Origin: Nigrospora sphaerica
Taxonomy: Eukaryota > Ascomycota > Sordariomycetes > Amphisphaeriales > Apiosporaceae
DNA: 64,000 nt
Reading direction: 5' to 3'
NCBI GenBank assembly: GCA_018287875.1
Contig: JAGVVL010000022.1
Coordinates: 3,472,001 to 3,536,000, forward strand
Positions 23,645-35,064 of the stretch are shown here, piece after piece. Each line of letters opens with the position of its first letter. The first letter of the stretch is position 1. The notes below the pieces were generated by a model that was not told the origin of the DNA, made no database searches, and worked only from the letters and a program-made list of their open reading frames with translations. The position numbers and the translations under genes are program-made.

Positions 23645-26600
23645 GGTGGTTGTGGGGGGGGCCAAGGGCAACAGGGCACGCAGAGTTTGTGTCTAGGATG
23701 TGGATGGGATGGGGTCCAAACAAAAGGGGAGAGGCGTTGATGAAGAATGCCATGGGACAATAGAGGAGAGGAGGGCCGAATCAGGTTGTACGTACGGAAG
23801 CAGCCATGATGGGGCGGGAGGATTCGAGCGAAGTAGGCATTTTGGTTGAAGAGGCTGACTGCTGTGCGGACGGTCGTACGGATGCAAAGGTAATCCTCAC
23901 AACCTCGCGTTGCCGGGGCGTCGTTGCTTAATATTCCCTAACGGGCAGCCGGGCCGTGCGAAGGTTTTCGCTTGTCTCAATGGCCAGGCAGAATGCGCGA
24001 TGCTGTGGTGACAACAGGCTTGGCCGTTGCAATCGGGAGGCCGGGCTGGGAACAAGGGCTTGTAGTTAGGCGTTTGCCGGCAAGGCGCAGGATTCCAGGA
24101 TGGCTCGAGTCTGTGTTTATTGCCTGCGTAATTGGGGGACGCTGGAACAGATCCGAATTGGCGCTGGCTGGGGGACCCCAAGCAGGACTAAGGTTGCCCT
24201 ACGCGGTACTGGGGAGCAAAGTAAAATTGGTATATTCCGGGTAGACGGGGGAAAGGGTCGGAAGTGGAGGCGGCGCGAAGCGTGTCGCAAAGGATATGGA
24301 CAAATTCAGGGTAGGAGAAAATTGAGCTTAAGCCTGCCTTATGGGAGCGACGAGCGGAAGAGTTGTACTGGGTTGAGTAAAAGGGGAGAGGGGGCCCAGA
24401 CCAGAAGACAAGCAGGGAGGAGGAGGGGGGAAACGGGGAAACACGGTTCGATTGGGATTGGCAAGCCGTTTGCGTCAGTTGGGTTGAAGAGCGCAGCGAA
24501 GATGGATGGTGGATGGCTTGGGATGCAGGGTGGGATTGGGTTGAGTGCGGAAGCCGGTACTTGTGTCTTGATTGTGTGCTAGGATCAGGTAGTTCCATCC
24601 GTCTTCTCCAGAGGTAGCGGCGTGCCTAAGCCTAAGCGACTACAGGCGCTTGCGGACTTGCGCATCGTCTCTACTCGGGACAAACTAGCTCAACAGGCTC
24701 CTCCTGTACTGTTGTAGGCACATGATCTTCCTCTCTCCCATCACTGCCTCCTGCTCTGTCCTTTCTTTGCCGCCTTGGGGCCCAATGCCGTTCCGTTGTG
24801 GCCCGCTTCGCCCCAGCCAGCCAGCGATCGTGGGCACGCTGGGCCAGGCGGCTGCATCTGACCGCGATGGAGCGGCCGCACGACCTTGGCGACTATCCGT
24901 GACAGCGGAGCAGCATCACATCCGCTGTGGGAAGAAGGGATCAACTGACATTTCGTCGACGCCAGGCCCCCCATGGAGTGAACCGACCACTCCCCTCCCC
25001 TTGCCGGCGCTGCCCATCCATCCAGCCAGTCTGTGACTGATCGTCCGTCCTGCCAACCTCTAGGTACGGATTTACTACACATATACGCCCCTACTACACA
25101 TTGACACTATAGCACGCGCTACGCCACTTAACCAGGCATGAACCACGAAGTATCTTTCCAGCCCGTCGTGGGGAACATCGCAGGTGGGCCGCATAAAAGG
25201 CAACGAGTCGCCCCAGACTCAAAGGTAAAAAGGCGACAGGCAAAGAGCTGCGATTGGGCGGCGGTTCTGCAAGGCCTCCCCCCGCCGTGGATCGCTTTTA
25301 CTCAGTTGGGACCTAGGGCGGATCCTCTCCTGAATTAAGCACCCCTTTGGCACGGGAATCGTCGGTTGCGCTTTGTTGTCTCAGGCGAGGGAGGGCGGGC
25401 GGGCAGGAGGCGAGAAAGACAAAGACAAGGGCGGAGAGAGACGATGAAAGGAGTCATGGATCGCCCCAAAAAGGTCTCCTCCTCGCTAAGCCCGCGCGGG
25501 CTATCTGTCAATCGCCAGCCAGCTGCCTAAGCCTCCAGGCGAACCACCTGGTGTGTGACGGCGGAGCAAGACCGGACGTCGGCCCACAAAAACCCTTCCG
25601 GGGCTGCGTGGAGCGCGAGCTGTTGGCCAGGTTCGCCGCGATAGCGGATCAGCGGATCGCTCTTCGTGCTTTTCTTTCCTTCTTTTCTTTGCGAACTGGA
25701 TTATCTCCCGGCGCTCACGCTGCCGCCCTTCTCCAGCCGTACAGATTGGTATTGTCACGAAGTGGCATGGTATGCCCCATGCCCCCTGTATCGTTACGGC
25801 ACCAGTGGGGGTCTCACTGCTGCACATCCATGGATCCCAAAGCGAAACAGCCTCGCTAGCGCATTATTGCCATGTGGCGCGGATGGGATTGATTGGGAGG
25901 GCAGGCTTGGCTTGCGACTGGGCGTGAATGGGACGTCAAGCGCCCGATCAAACGGTTTGGGTTCCAGGTCGCAGGTGCTTCTCGTGGCAGCGTGGGCGTG
26001 AGTGCATGTGCGTGCGCTTGCGAGCACGCACGCTGCGCTGACACGCACGCAGGCACGCAAACTTCCCGCTGCCGTCGTCTGGCGTCGCGAGTGACTTGCT
26101 TCGTTAGGTATTATAACCGGCGCTGGTGCGCTGCTGATCGACAGCCGCCGCCCGCCTTTTACTTTGCTAGAAGGTTGGCTCGCGTGCTCGCCGATTCCAG
26201 TCTGAGGTCATCGGCGAATTCCCGCGCCGTGTGCCGCCGCGCGACAGACCCTGGAGTGATAATACATGGGTGGTTGCAGCAACGAGCGGCGCCAGTCAAG
26301 CGCTCGACCAAACCCGTCGATGCCGGTGAACGGGCGACTCGTCATCCGACTGCGGTGGTTGTCGTGAACAGTGCTCCCAAGTGGTCCCCTCTCCCAGCGA
26401 TGAGATCATGGGCCAATCACCCCAGACGTGCGGCATTCATGTTTTCCCGCCAACCCATCGGACCATCCACCCATGCCTCGCTCGGCCTTGGTTCCCTGTA
26501 CGGAGTGCCCGAAAACGCCATCAAACGTCCGACCGGGGGCTCGGGGGGCTCGGGGGGTGACTGAGCGCCCCGAGGCGCCCGCTGGGGTTGAGAAACAGTG

Positions 26601-29110
26601 AACCACCGTGCCACCCGTTGCGCTAGAACAGAAGTTGCTCCGGGGAGACTGGTGGAGTAGAGACAGGCAGGTAAGGCAGGCCAGCCCGAGCGAGCCAGCC
26701 GAGCGAGCCAGCCCGCCACGCCACTGTCTGGTCAGTGGGTGTGGTGGTCCGTTTCCCCCGCTCAGCTGTGCCCCCCCTCGTGGCATTGTCTCAACAGCCT
26801 TGTCGTCAGAGCACAGGGTGTCAAGTACCAACGCATGATGGGCTGGATGGGGTTGGAGCCGGCACTGTTTTGACCGAAGCGTCGAGAAGTGGCCACTCCT
26901 GGCCCTCTTGTCCATCTCGCGCCTCCTCTTGACCCGACAAGGGCGCCTGAAAGGTCCAGCCAGACATTCAAACCTCTTCCCTGTTTACATTTCCATTGAC
27001 GAAGTGGCCCGGGCCATGTCCCGGGGGACGATCGAAATTCTACATGCGACGAGCATGCCGAAAAGACCCGCCCTCAACCCTTGGATCCAAGCAGACAGCC
27101 CTGCAATGGGGAGGTCACGGCACCGAACGTCAAGCGCGTCTAGCATTGACTGATAAACGTACAGAAACGCCTTTCGGAAGCGAACCGGATCAACTGGCGG
27201 ATCCGGGTTATACGCATCTGGTAACAGGGTCGTGCGGCTTCAATAGAAAAGGCTCTCTCCTGCGCCGGAAACGGAGCCGACCTTCGCCGTGCCAGCGAGC
27301 GTCGCCGACGTAAAGCTACTGATACTGACTCGCCGCGAAATGTCAATGCCTGGAAGACCAACACCAGCGCTCACGGGAAATCATGTGCAGTACGACTGGA
27401 GTTCATGACTGACCCGGCAATGACACAACGACGAATGCTCGGTGCCGCGACCAATGCCGCTTCAGTCAGTGGCCGCTTTGTCGCCACGCCCATAACGTGA
27501 GCCAATGCCTCCGAAATGGGATCCACACAGCCAACACCCATTTACCCGAGGTCTCTAATACCGGCGGCGTGTTAGAGACATTTGATGCTCCGGGCCTGCG
27601 TTACCGATGCGCCTGCGTGAGAACAGTAACGTGAGGAACAGGCATGCAGGCGGCGTCCGTATGGAAGCCGTCTGGAAGCGGCTTGACTCTGGCTGATATG
27701 AGCCCCCAAGATGGGCAAGCAATAGGCGAAAGGCCGACTGGAGCAAGCACAAGTGACTGAAGCGAGCAGATAAGAAGCCCGGCCCGAACAGCCAGCCTCC
27801 AGAAATTTTGGCATACTCGGAATTCTTTCGGCAGGCTTTCAAGTGTCTTTGCATTCAACCGAGGTATGCAACCATATCTTGCACCAGGGGCTTCGGGTGT
27901 TTACCTTCTCAGGACAGCTTGGTCTAGTAGTGATGTGTGAACAAGAAGTGCCTTACCTACCACATCTTTACCGTTCCATGCCATGCTGACGGCAGCTGAT
28001 GGGCTTGGCTGCGACTGCAGATCAGCACGAAAACTGGCGGTCTCTACCTCCATAATTCAGTATTCAGCCACCACGGGTGGGAAGACAGGCCATACCAACC
28101 CGGATGCCACCGCAATTTCATGGACATCATCGACTCTCCCTCCGCCGCATTCAGGCCTCGCCGCTACTATATAATCTGCTGGGCGTGCAGATGTACGATT
28201 ATATATGAGCCAGTCGGAGGATTCCCACAGTCCCGCGACGCGGAATCTGCCCAGACCGTCGTTTCGCATTGGGGAGGCTGAAGCGGCAGGCAAGCAGGCG
28301 GCAGGCAAAAAAGCAGGCTCCCGCCCGAGGCGCCCATACGATACACCTTATCGGACAACTACTTGTCACCTGCAGAAATATGGCTGCGGCCCCAACGCGG
28401 GACGAATAGTAATCAGGCCGCCCCGTTCGGGTTTCATACCCGACGTGGCACTCGCTGTTGCGCGCGAGAACGCCACGATCGCCATGTCTGGGAGTCAGTC
28501 ACCTCTATCCAAGACAACGCGCAACCTCGCCGCCAGCCAACGATGGCCATTCGGCATTCTCGCCGTCGTGCAAGGCGCGCCACGGTCGCGTGATGGGACG
28601 AACAAATATCGTAGCCGGATAAGTTTGCGGGGTCGCCACTGGCCTGAAGAACCGGAGGGCTCCGGAGCTCCCCCGCTCTTCCCCCTTCAGCTCGGTGTAG
28701 CGATGGCTCCTGTGCCCCCCATTCTGACACGGACGGAGACGACCGATCCTACAGTATACTGTAACGTATTACAGAGTACGGTGAGCATCGTCACAGACCG
28801 TGCGGCGCCGGTACAGATCCTGCGGAATCCTTGCAATGGGCACCTACATGCCTAAGTAGGTACCTACTTACACACAAGGCTATGGGAGGGAGTTGTCGTC
28901 TTCGTCACCACCCTGCAGATATCTCCGTGGTCACTAATGTCGCCCGCATCACTGTTGCAAAACGCACTGATTGAATTCCTAGAGCGGACAGGGCGGCTGA
29001 AGCCTGCCAGTCCTGACCGGAAGTTGAAAGTCCAGACACAAATCATGGCTGCCGCCCAAACCCGTGGCACTCTCGCCGTCTCCTGCGACCCGTCCGGGCT
29101 CCGCTTACTG
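23645..29110. other. 5.5 kb gene-free stretch
   Basis: Apart from the palindrome listed separately, nothing recognisable was found. Open frames at 25.3-26.6 kb and a 216-codon frame at 28205-28855 lack coding bias and domain resemblance. At about 26680-26720 there is a short tandem GAGCCAGCC-type repeat. No tRNA, transposase or long repeat was recognised. Confidence 0.4.
28853..28870. repeat. Perfect 18-bp palindrome
   Basis: TAAGTAGGTACCTACTTA reads the same on both strands with no spacer. It sits 240 bp beyond the 3' end of the first cysteine-rich gene. Related TACCTACC words occur elsewhere in the window (for example near 44515 and 44760). It could be a regulator or terminator site or a chance composite of this word. 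Confidence 0.7.
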
Positions 29111-29799
29111 CTAGCCATGGCGCTGGCCCTTCTTCTTGCTTGATGACGACTTCGACTTCTTGGCCGAGTGGTGGTCAGAGCTGAGCGGCACCCTGGAGCT
29201 CACAAGCGAACCGGCCGAGGAAGCCGCATATTCCATCTCCTCGGGGGATATTGGGTACTCGCCGCTGTACTCCATTGCTGGGCCTCTTTTTTGAGAGCTC
29301 CGAGCTGTGCTGTAGCCGGACTTACGGCTGCCCTTCCCCTTTCGTGCGTCAAACTGCACTTCAGGCGACGCGGCCCTGGAGGACACTGGATACGGTCAGG
29401 CCGGACGCTTCGCTTCGATCTTGGTCCTCGCAACGTACCATTCCGGCTGCAGTTGTTGCAGCAGCCATGGCCGCAAGTATGCCATTCTTGCGGCTCCATG
29501 CCCAGCGGCTCGGTCCAGACGCCGCCGTCGTTGCCGATGGCGTTGCTCATCCCGGTGCACCAGCCTTTGGTGTTGGTGTTGTTGCCGCATTGGCAGCATG
29601 TCCAGTTGTTCCCCCTCAGCGTCTTGAAGTGGCAGTGCTGCAGAGGGCAGTCACTGCTGGACGGCTGGGGTGACGAGTATATCGGGTTGGCGCAGGGCGC
29701 TTCGTATCCCGTTTCGAGGTCGAAAACCGCTTCGGGACAGTAAAGCCACTTGAGCGATGTATGCGAGCAGGAATGGTAATGAGGGTGTCCGTGGCACAT
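29111..29799 (-). CDS. Cysteine-rich putative zinc-binding protein, copy 1
   Basis: The model is complement(29111..29385, 29439..29799), 211 aa; the 53-nt intron (GTACGT...ATCCAG) keeps frame. The start is ATG 29799, supported by a TATA box 115 bp upstream and by alignment with copy 2. Pattern: Cys2-x8-Cys11-x-His13-x7-Cys21, Cys36, then Cys51-x4-Cys56-x9-Trp66-x-Cys68-Cys69-x-Cys71-x9-Cys81, a variable loop, and Cys109-x-His111-x-Cys113-Cys114-x2-Cys117. The intron falls just after this module. The second exon encodes a Ser/Arg/Lys-rich tail ending in KKSKSSSSKKKGQRHG, probably disordered. There is no signal peptide or transmembrane segment, so it is likely intracellular. Cys/His pairs suggest two or more zinc sites; W-x-C-x2-C resembles the start of a RanBP2-type finger but the second Cys pair is spaced differently. 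The function is unknown. Confidence 0.78.
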
Positions 29800-31413
29800 G
29801 TTTGCTGATAACGTCCTGCATCTGGGGATTCCGAGGGGCAGCGGGGGTTCGATGTGGCTATCCGGAGGGAGTCGTCCTGTTAGGCCCGGCTTTGAGCTCT
29901 GGCATCCTCGATTTTTATATGCCGGCAACGACTCACGAGATCAGCTCCAGCTCAACCCAGGCCAAACAGCCTTGTGGTCTCCTGCCTGCCGGAACACCGA
30001 GGCCCTGTCCGGCCATCCTTCCTCCGGGTGATTCGCGACGCGCGGTGCATGAACGAGCACGCGCGACCGCTGGATGCTGGTACATAGCCCAAAGCGACGG
30101 CCTAATAGCTGGATGCTCCCGTTGGACAGGGATGGCCATCAGAGCACACGAGCGGACTTGCTTCTTGAGGCCGACGAGGGTCAACCAGGCTACCCCTACT
30201 TGTCGACACGGAGCTCGGCAGGCAGGCTTCGCACCAGACCCTGTCTCAGCGCCCGGCGGCCCTTAGGGGAACACATCCTGGGGAAGCCGGACCTCTCAGA
30301 GCCCCAGCTGAGCGCCAAGCCCCGGCTCAGAGATCTGTCCAGATTCGCTCCGAAAAAAGCGGCGGGCAGGGCGGGCTGGAGGCGTCAGAACTGATCATGC
30401 GAGATGGAGGGTGGCGATGAGCCAACCAGAGCAGCGCACAGTATTGCGCCTGAGATCTGTGGTACATGGGAATCGACCCAAAAACCCGGTTGCGGCGCGT
30501 CGTCATTTCCGGTTGGATGAGATTACATGTGTAGATGCAGCAGGGATTCGGGGGGGGGCCCTTATGTGGGCTGGGCTGTTGCTTCTTTGTTTCGCTTCCA
30601 GCCCGGCCCTGGACCCCCGTCACCGTGTCGCTCGGCCAAACACGGTCGTGGTCATATCCAGTTGCTATATGGCTGGATGACACGGAGTAACATGGCGCCA
30701 GCAGAGCAGGGGGCCCGGCACGCTCCGCGCCGCGCTTCAATCTCATCCGCCATCCGGCCGGTTCTGACGACGGAAGTGCGTATGGGTCAATGGATGGAGG
30801 AATGGCAATTTCGTTCGTCAGCTTCAAGGGGTGGGCCTCTCTCTCCGTTTCCCTCGGTATGCGAGTCTCTCTCCCTCTCTTTCTATCCCGAGTCTCTCCG
30901 CCTCTTTCTATCCGCTCTCGTTTCTATGTCTCTCCTTCTCTCTCCGTTTCTCTCCCTCCCAAACCCCCTCTGATCCCTTCTATTTTCGCCATCCACACGG
31001 TTCGACGCTATTTCCTCAGCTCGGTCGTTTCCACGGGGCCGCTGCCGCCTTGGACGGCATCCGTCACGCACTAGCACACCCCGGTCGGCCGTACGCCGCT
31101 GTGCGCTTTGTTTGGATCAGAATGAACAGCATTACTCTCGTCCTTCGGCCTCCTGACAGGCCAGGCCACCTAGCTACGTCTTTCGGTTGTTCTGGACCAT
31201 TTCGCCTTACGCCACCCCCCAGCCTCATTCCTGACTGCCCTTCCCAAAGAGACTGGGTGCATGACGGATAGTCCCACGGCTCCTGGCTGGATCTGAGCCT
31301 GCCACATGCGGCGCTGTGTCCGGGTGTCCCATTCGCCAAATATACCCGGGGATGTCGTCAACGACTCCCGCCTCAGCTGCAGCGCACTGGATACGTCCCC
31401 ACCGTCTGCAGCA
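29800..31413. other. Intergenic region between cysteine-rich copies 1 and 2
   Basis: It contains the copy 1 promoter and a long CT-rich tract on the plus strand at about 30830-30965 (repeated CTCTCTCC/TTTCTAT words). No gene was recognised. Open frames across the CT tract are low-complexity artefacts. Confidence 0.4.
29913..29919 (-). promoter_or_regulatory. TATA box of cysteine-rich gene copy 1
   Basis: On the minus strand TATAAAA lies 114 bp upstream of the ATG at 29799. Confidence 0.45.
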
Positions 31414-31764
31414 TCATAATTCAACCGCAGCCTCGCATGTGTCGCAGCACATGTGCTCACACCGGTATTCCTGCCTATCAATAATCATGATGCAACGGCA
31501 GCGGCCTTGGTCGTTCCATTCCTTGCCGCACCAGCAGCAGTTCCAGAACCCCCCACGCTGCTCGAACGGGCAGGCCGCCAGGGGGCACTTGCTCGGCTGC
31601 CCAAACTCGGGCGGCGGCGGGTAAGGCACCGTCACTCGCGTGACTCGCTTGCAGGGTTTTCTTAGCTTCCGCGACGTCTTGGAAGATGGCGAGGCCTCGG
31701 AGCAGTACACTATCCGAGAGGTGAGGTGCTCGCACCGAAGTGTGTACGTGGTTTCCGTACACAT
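31414..31764 (-). CDS. Cysteine-rich putative zinc-binding protein, copy 2
   Basis: A single-exon frame of 116 aa starts at ATG 31764 (MCTETTYTLRCEH). It shares the copy 1 N-terminus with identical spacing: Cys2-x8-Cys11-x-His13-x7-Cys21. Then come Cys38, a Pro-rich linker (VPYPPPPEFG), Cys60-x4-Cys65-x8-Trp74-x-Cys76-Cys77-x-Cys79-x9-Cys89, and Cys102-x-His104-x-Cys106-Cys107-x2-Cys110. It ends six residues later, so this copy is little more than the cysteine module. A basic stretch lies between Cys21 and Cys38 (TSRKLRKPCKR). There is no signal peptide, so disulfide-rich secretion is less likely than metal binding. The function is unknown. It lies on the same strand as copies 1 and 3. Confidence 0.75.
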   Translation of the reverse strand: MCTETTYTLRCEHLTSRIVYCSEASPSSKTSRKLRKPCKRVTRVTVPYPPPPEFGQPSKCPLAACPFEQRGGFWNCCWCGKEWNDQGRCRCIMIIDRQEYRCEHMCCDTCEAAVEL

Positions 31765-31959
31765 TGCGAGGGCGTGTCGGTCTTCTAGGCTGGGCTTTGT
31801 CTCGAGCGACTCGGACGACGGTGAGGATAAAAACCAGGACCAGTTATTCTGCGTATGTTGTGCATTCGGGATCTTCCGACTTGAGTTGAGCTTCGTGATA
31901 GAATTATCCCACCATCTTTTGGCCGTCGATAGGGGGCCTGAGCCGGTCCTTTAAGTCCT

Positions 31960-32313
31960 CTACGGACCGCGTGCCCACAGGGCGACTGCATCGTCGGACT
32001 CCCGCTTCTCGTCCTCCAAGCCGGCAACCTTGGCCATCTCATGCTCAAGACCAGGCGACTTCACGACGTCGCCGATCTGAAGCGTGATCTTGGCAGAATT
32101 ATTGAAACCTGGCTGCCACGTTTTGCGAGGAACACCGGGAGCGTTGTTATCGTTTTCCATGACACTTCCAGGCCCCCCCAAGACGGCCAGCCCCTGATGC
32201 AGAGCGGCCCCGATCCGGAACTCTGTCGCTTACGACTCGTTCTGCCCGCGAACCAGCTCCTGTAGGACATTACCCGCCACATTCCGCACGATCGCGCTCT
32301 CCTCGTGCGCCAT
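31960..32313 (-). CDS. Small hypothetical protein
   Basis: The model is complement(31960..32164, 32234..32313), 94 aa. The same frame is open on both sides of one in-frame TAA, and a 69-nt intron (GTAAGC donor, AAG acceptor) removes that stop and preserves frame. Exon 1 reads MAHEESAIVRNVAGNVLQEL; exon 2 includes KITLQIGDVVKSPGLEHEMA. Third positions are strongly G/C in both parts. Alternatively translation starts at the ATG at 32160, giving 66 aa, with the upstream part being separate. There are no Cys residues, so it is not a fourth member of the neighbouring family. No domain was recognised. Confidence 0.45.
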
Positions 32314-33307
32314 GGCCGAAGGCAAGGGGCAGCAATCGCACGCCCAGATATGCAACCGGCCGACGCTCTGCCCGGATCGTAAGCCTCCTGACGACGGTAC
32401 TCCTGTCTGACTTCCCGCGATGCTCAAGATAGGGCAAAAGGAAAGAAAGGAAGCATAAGTTGACGATTATCGAAGGACTATTGGGTAGTCTTGGCTCCAC
32501 ATCCGGCTGGCATTGCCCTGCATGGAGGGAGGCACCACATACTATCTTTTCCGGGAACCTCGACAAGCCCAACGTGGACGCGAATCGCCGTATAACCGCC
32601 TGGCGGTTCCGCATGACCCAGACTCTCGCATCGCTCAACGCGGGAACGTGGGCAACTGATGAATCATGGCCAATAGTCCTGGTGTCACAAAGGAAAAAAA
32701 TAAACCAGCCCAAGTTACCTTATACAAATTGCGCCCTCGGCAAGCCCGCGTGTACTTCTTGCCCCCCTCTTGTCCCCGCCGGGCCACCCCTCGGCCAACC
32801 CCCCCGAAGCCAACATCGTATCTGCCACGATGCGTATCACTTTTCTGTTCGTTCCGTAGCATCCACCGTCACTTGTACCGGTTCCGTTCGGACGGGCGCG
32901 CGTGCTTCCACCCCCAGCTCTCTCCATTTTCGCGCGGATACGATGGCGACCCGTGGTGTCGCAAGACAAAAGCCCGCGCGCTGTTCGTCCCCCAGGTGGC
33001 GTCCTGGACGTCGCTGGGACCGCACAATGCAGCCAATACTCCGGTCCCTCGCACGACCGTCACACCTCAAACCCCAGCCCGATCTGGACCCCATGTCGTT
33101 TCCTCCCGTCGGCTTCTCCAGTCGTTCCAGAGAGGGCGCGATCGATGTCGCCATGAGGTTGACACCAGCGCGGATCTCAGTACGCCCCCCGGTCGCCGCC
33201 GCGGCGCAGGCCCGTGGGCTGTCCGATCGCTGGCCACCGTCGAGCGCCTCGTGGGTCGGAATCGCCCTCCCTCCCCGCACCGCCTCGTCGTCGTCACGGG
33301 AAAAACC
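32314..33307. other. Intergenic region upstream of the small gene
   Basis: Nearly 1 kb with a 298-codon open frame on the plus strand (32460-33353) that has mixed codon use and runs antisense into copy 3. It is judged spurious. No other feature was seen. Confidence 0.35.
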
Positions 33308-34249
33308 TCACTGGCCGCCGGGGTCGGCCCAGCAGCCTGGGCAGACGACGTGATAGCACAGGGTGTCGGGGACCTTGCGCATGGGGTGGGCGCACCAGCG
33401 GAAGACGTTGGCGCCGCGGCTGCAGCGGCAGCACGTCCACCGGCCGCCGAGGTCCTCGAGCCGGCACTGGCCGCTGCCGCACGGCTGGCTGACGAGGCAC
33501 CCGCCCGCCGCGCACGGGTTGTTGTAGTCGAGCCCTTCGCCGCCCGCCGCGTACTCGGGCGCGTACACGAGCTCCCCGCAGGGGTTCTGGAGCACTGGCG
33601 GGAAAGACGGGTGAGTGAGTGAGCCGAGGGCGTACCCGCCGAAGGAGGCGCCCGTGAGGGACAGATAGGGGGCGGACGAAAAGAGGGGGGGGACCGGGGA
33701 AGGAGGGGAGGGAAGTTGCCCGCCGCCATGCCCGAGACGGCAAAGGCAGATCAGCGGCTCCGAGGGGCGCGGACCACGAAGCGAACCGAGAGGCAAAAAT
33801 GAAGGGTCCATGGCACGGGTTGACGCTAAGAGGCTTCATCTTTCTCCCATGCCATAGAAATGCAGCAAGATGGCGGGCGTCGGACGCAGTACTTCTAGAA
33901 AAGGGTCTACAACAGGACGGTGGCGGCTTGGGGAAGCGGTACAGCGCGCCACTTTCACAAATTCTGCCGGTTCGGAGGCCGTTGAAGAAGCACAGCATAC
34001 AAATGGACCCCCGGGGTCCTGTCCCCGTCGGGGGAAGCTTTGTGGACAGAGACCACAGGAACGGATTTATGGAAGTGACGTACCTTGGAACTGACGTCTC
34101 GCACCATTTTCAGTCGATCCCGTCTCGTTGGGGTCCACAGGCACCGCGGTCGTCGTCGAGTTGACGCAGAAGTTGTAGTGAACGGCGTAATCTATATGGC
34201 GCATACAAGGCGGTATGTGGTGGTAGTGGAGATAATAGTAGGTACACAT
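33308..34249 (-). CDS. Cysteine-rich putative zinc-binding protein, copy 3
   Basis: The model is complement(33308..33594, 34084..34249), 150 aa. Exon 1 starts at ATG 34249 with MCTYYYLHYHHIPPC, giving Cys2-x12-Cys15-x2-His18-x9-Cys28, a looser version of the copy 1/2 start. Exon 2 carries the module: Cys-x4-Cys-x8-Trp-x-Cys-Cys-x-Cys-x9-Cys, then Cys-x-His-x2-Cys-x2-Cys (TLCYHVVCPGC), ending in WADPGGQ. The donor is GTACGT and the acceptor GCCAG; phase 1 is preserved. The intron would be 489 nt, far longer than any other here, so a further small exon may be hidden inside it. The exon 2 frame runs upstream to an ATG at 33811, but that extension lacks the conserved N-terminus. The function is unknown. 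Confidence 0.66.
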
Positions 34250-35052
34250 GACGGGCTGCCCACGGCGGAAACGTTGCAAGTCAAGCCGGGCCGCTCCCCT
34301 GGGGGGTTGAGGGACTTGAGAGTCCCAGCCGAGCGGCGGGAACTCAGCAGCGACGGGAAAAGGGGGGAGGGTCGCGGTTGGGTACGCCTGCCACTAAGCA
34401 TGGACGCAGTCCGAGGGAACCGGCGCCGACAGCGTCACGGTACGCGTGCGCGTGGGGACGTGGGTGGGCGGAGGGAATAGGCAAAGTGTGCGGATAGGTG
34501 CGTGCCAGGGTCAGAGATATGAATAGAGGTGCAGCAATCTCTTTCAAAGACTCTGCTTAACAACACGGCCTTTTCCGTCTACTGGTTCAGAACGGGCGAA
34601 AGGTAAGTGAAAAGACCCGCAGTGTTGAGGGGTGTTGTCGAGTGCGGAGGCCCCCCTTTCTCCCTGCTCGCTTCCTTCGTTTCTTACTTATATAGGACCG
34701 GCATGCGATGCCGCGCCCCCATTCGTTCTTCCCCCCTTCTCAATCGCCAGGCCGGGCAAGCCCCATGGCAGAAGCCTCGAACTCTACCCCTACCCTCCGC
34801 CATCTCGACCATCCACCCTATCATCGACGGCCGCGGCGATACTCGGTCGCTAAACCATCTCTCGGCGCCCTGGTCCCTCCGGGGACCCGGGAAAACAAAA
34901 ACCAAAGATGGGCAACACCAAAGGGACTCAGATGAGTCCGAACCCCGCTTGCTTCCCCCGGCACGACACGAAGACACGATGGCCTTTAGCCCCCGGCCGA
35001 CCGGGGGGAGGGAGGGGGGAGATGAGTGGACGAGAAGGAAGGGGCTGGTAAA

Positions 35053-35064
35053 GGGGGGGGGGGG
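35053..35064 (+). repeat. G12 homopolymer in a G-rich tract
   Basis: A run of twelve G is followed by AGAGGGGG; several G runs occur within 100 bp (34995-35072), giving a possible G-quadruplex-forming tract on the plus strand. Confidence 0.7.

Noticed and set aside
28205..28855. 216-codon plus-strand open frame starting MSQSEDSHSPATR
   Set aside because: Third positions are not biased toward G/C as in real genes here, composition drifts along the frame, and no domain or splice partner is seen.
32460..33353. 298-codon plus-strand frame
   Set aside because: Mixed codon use, and it runs antisense into the well-supported exon 2 of cysteine-rich copy 3.
29111..34249. Reading the cysteine-rich proteins as secreted effectors
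   Set aside because: All three start Met-Cys with polar residues and lack a hydrophobic signal peptide; the C/H pairs fit metal binding better.
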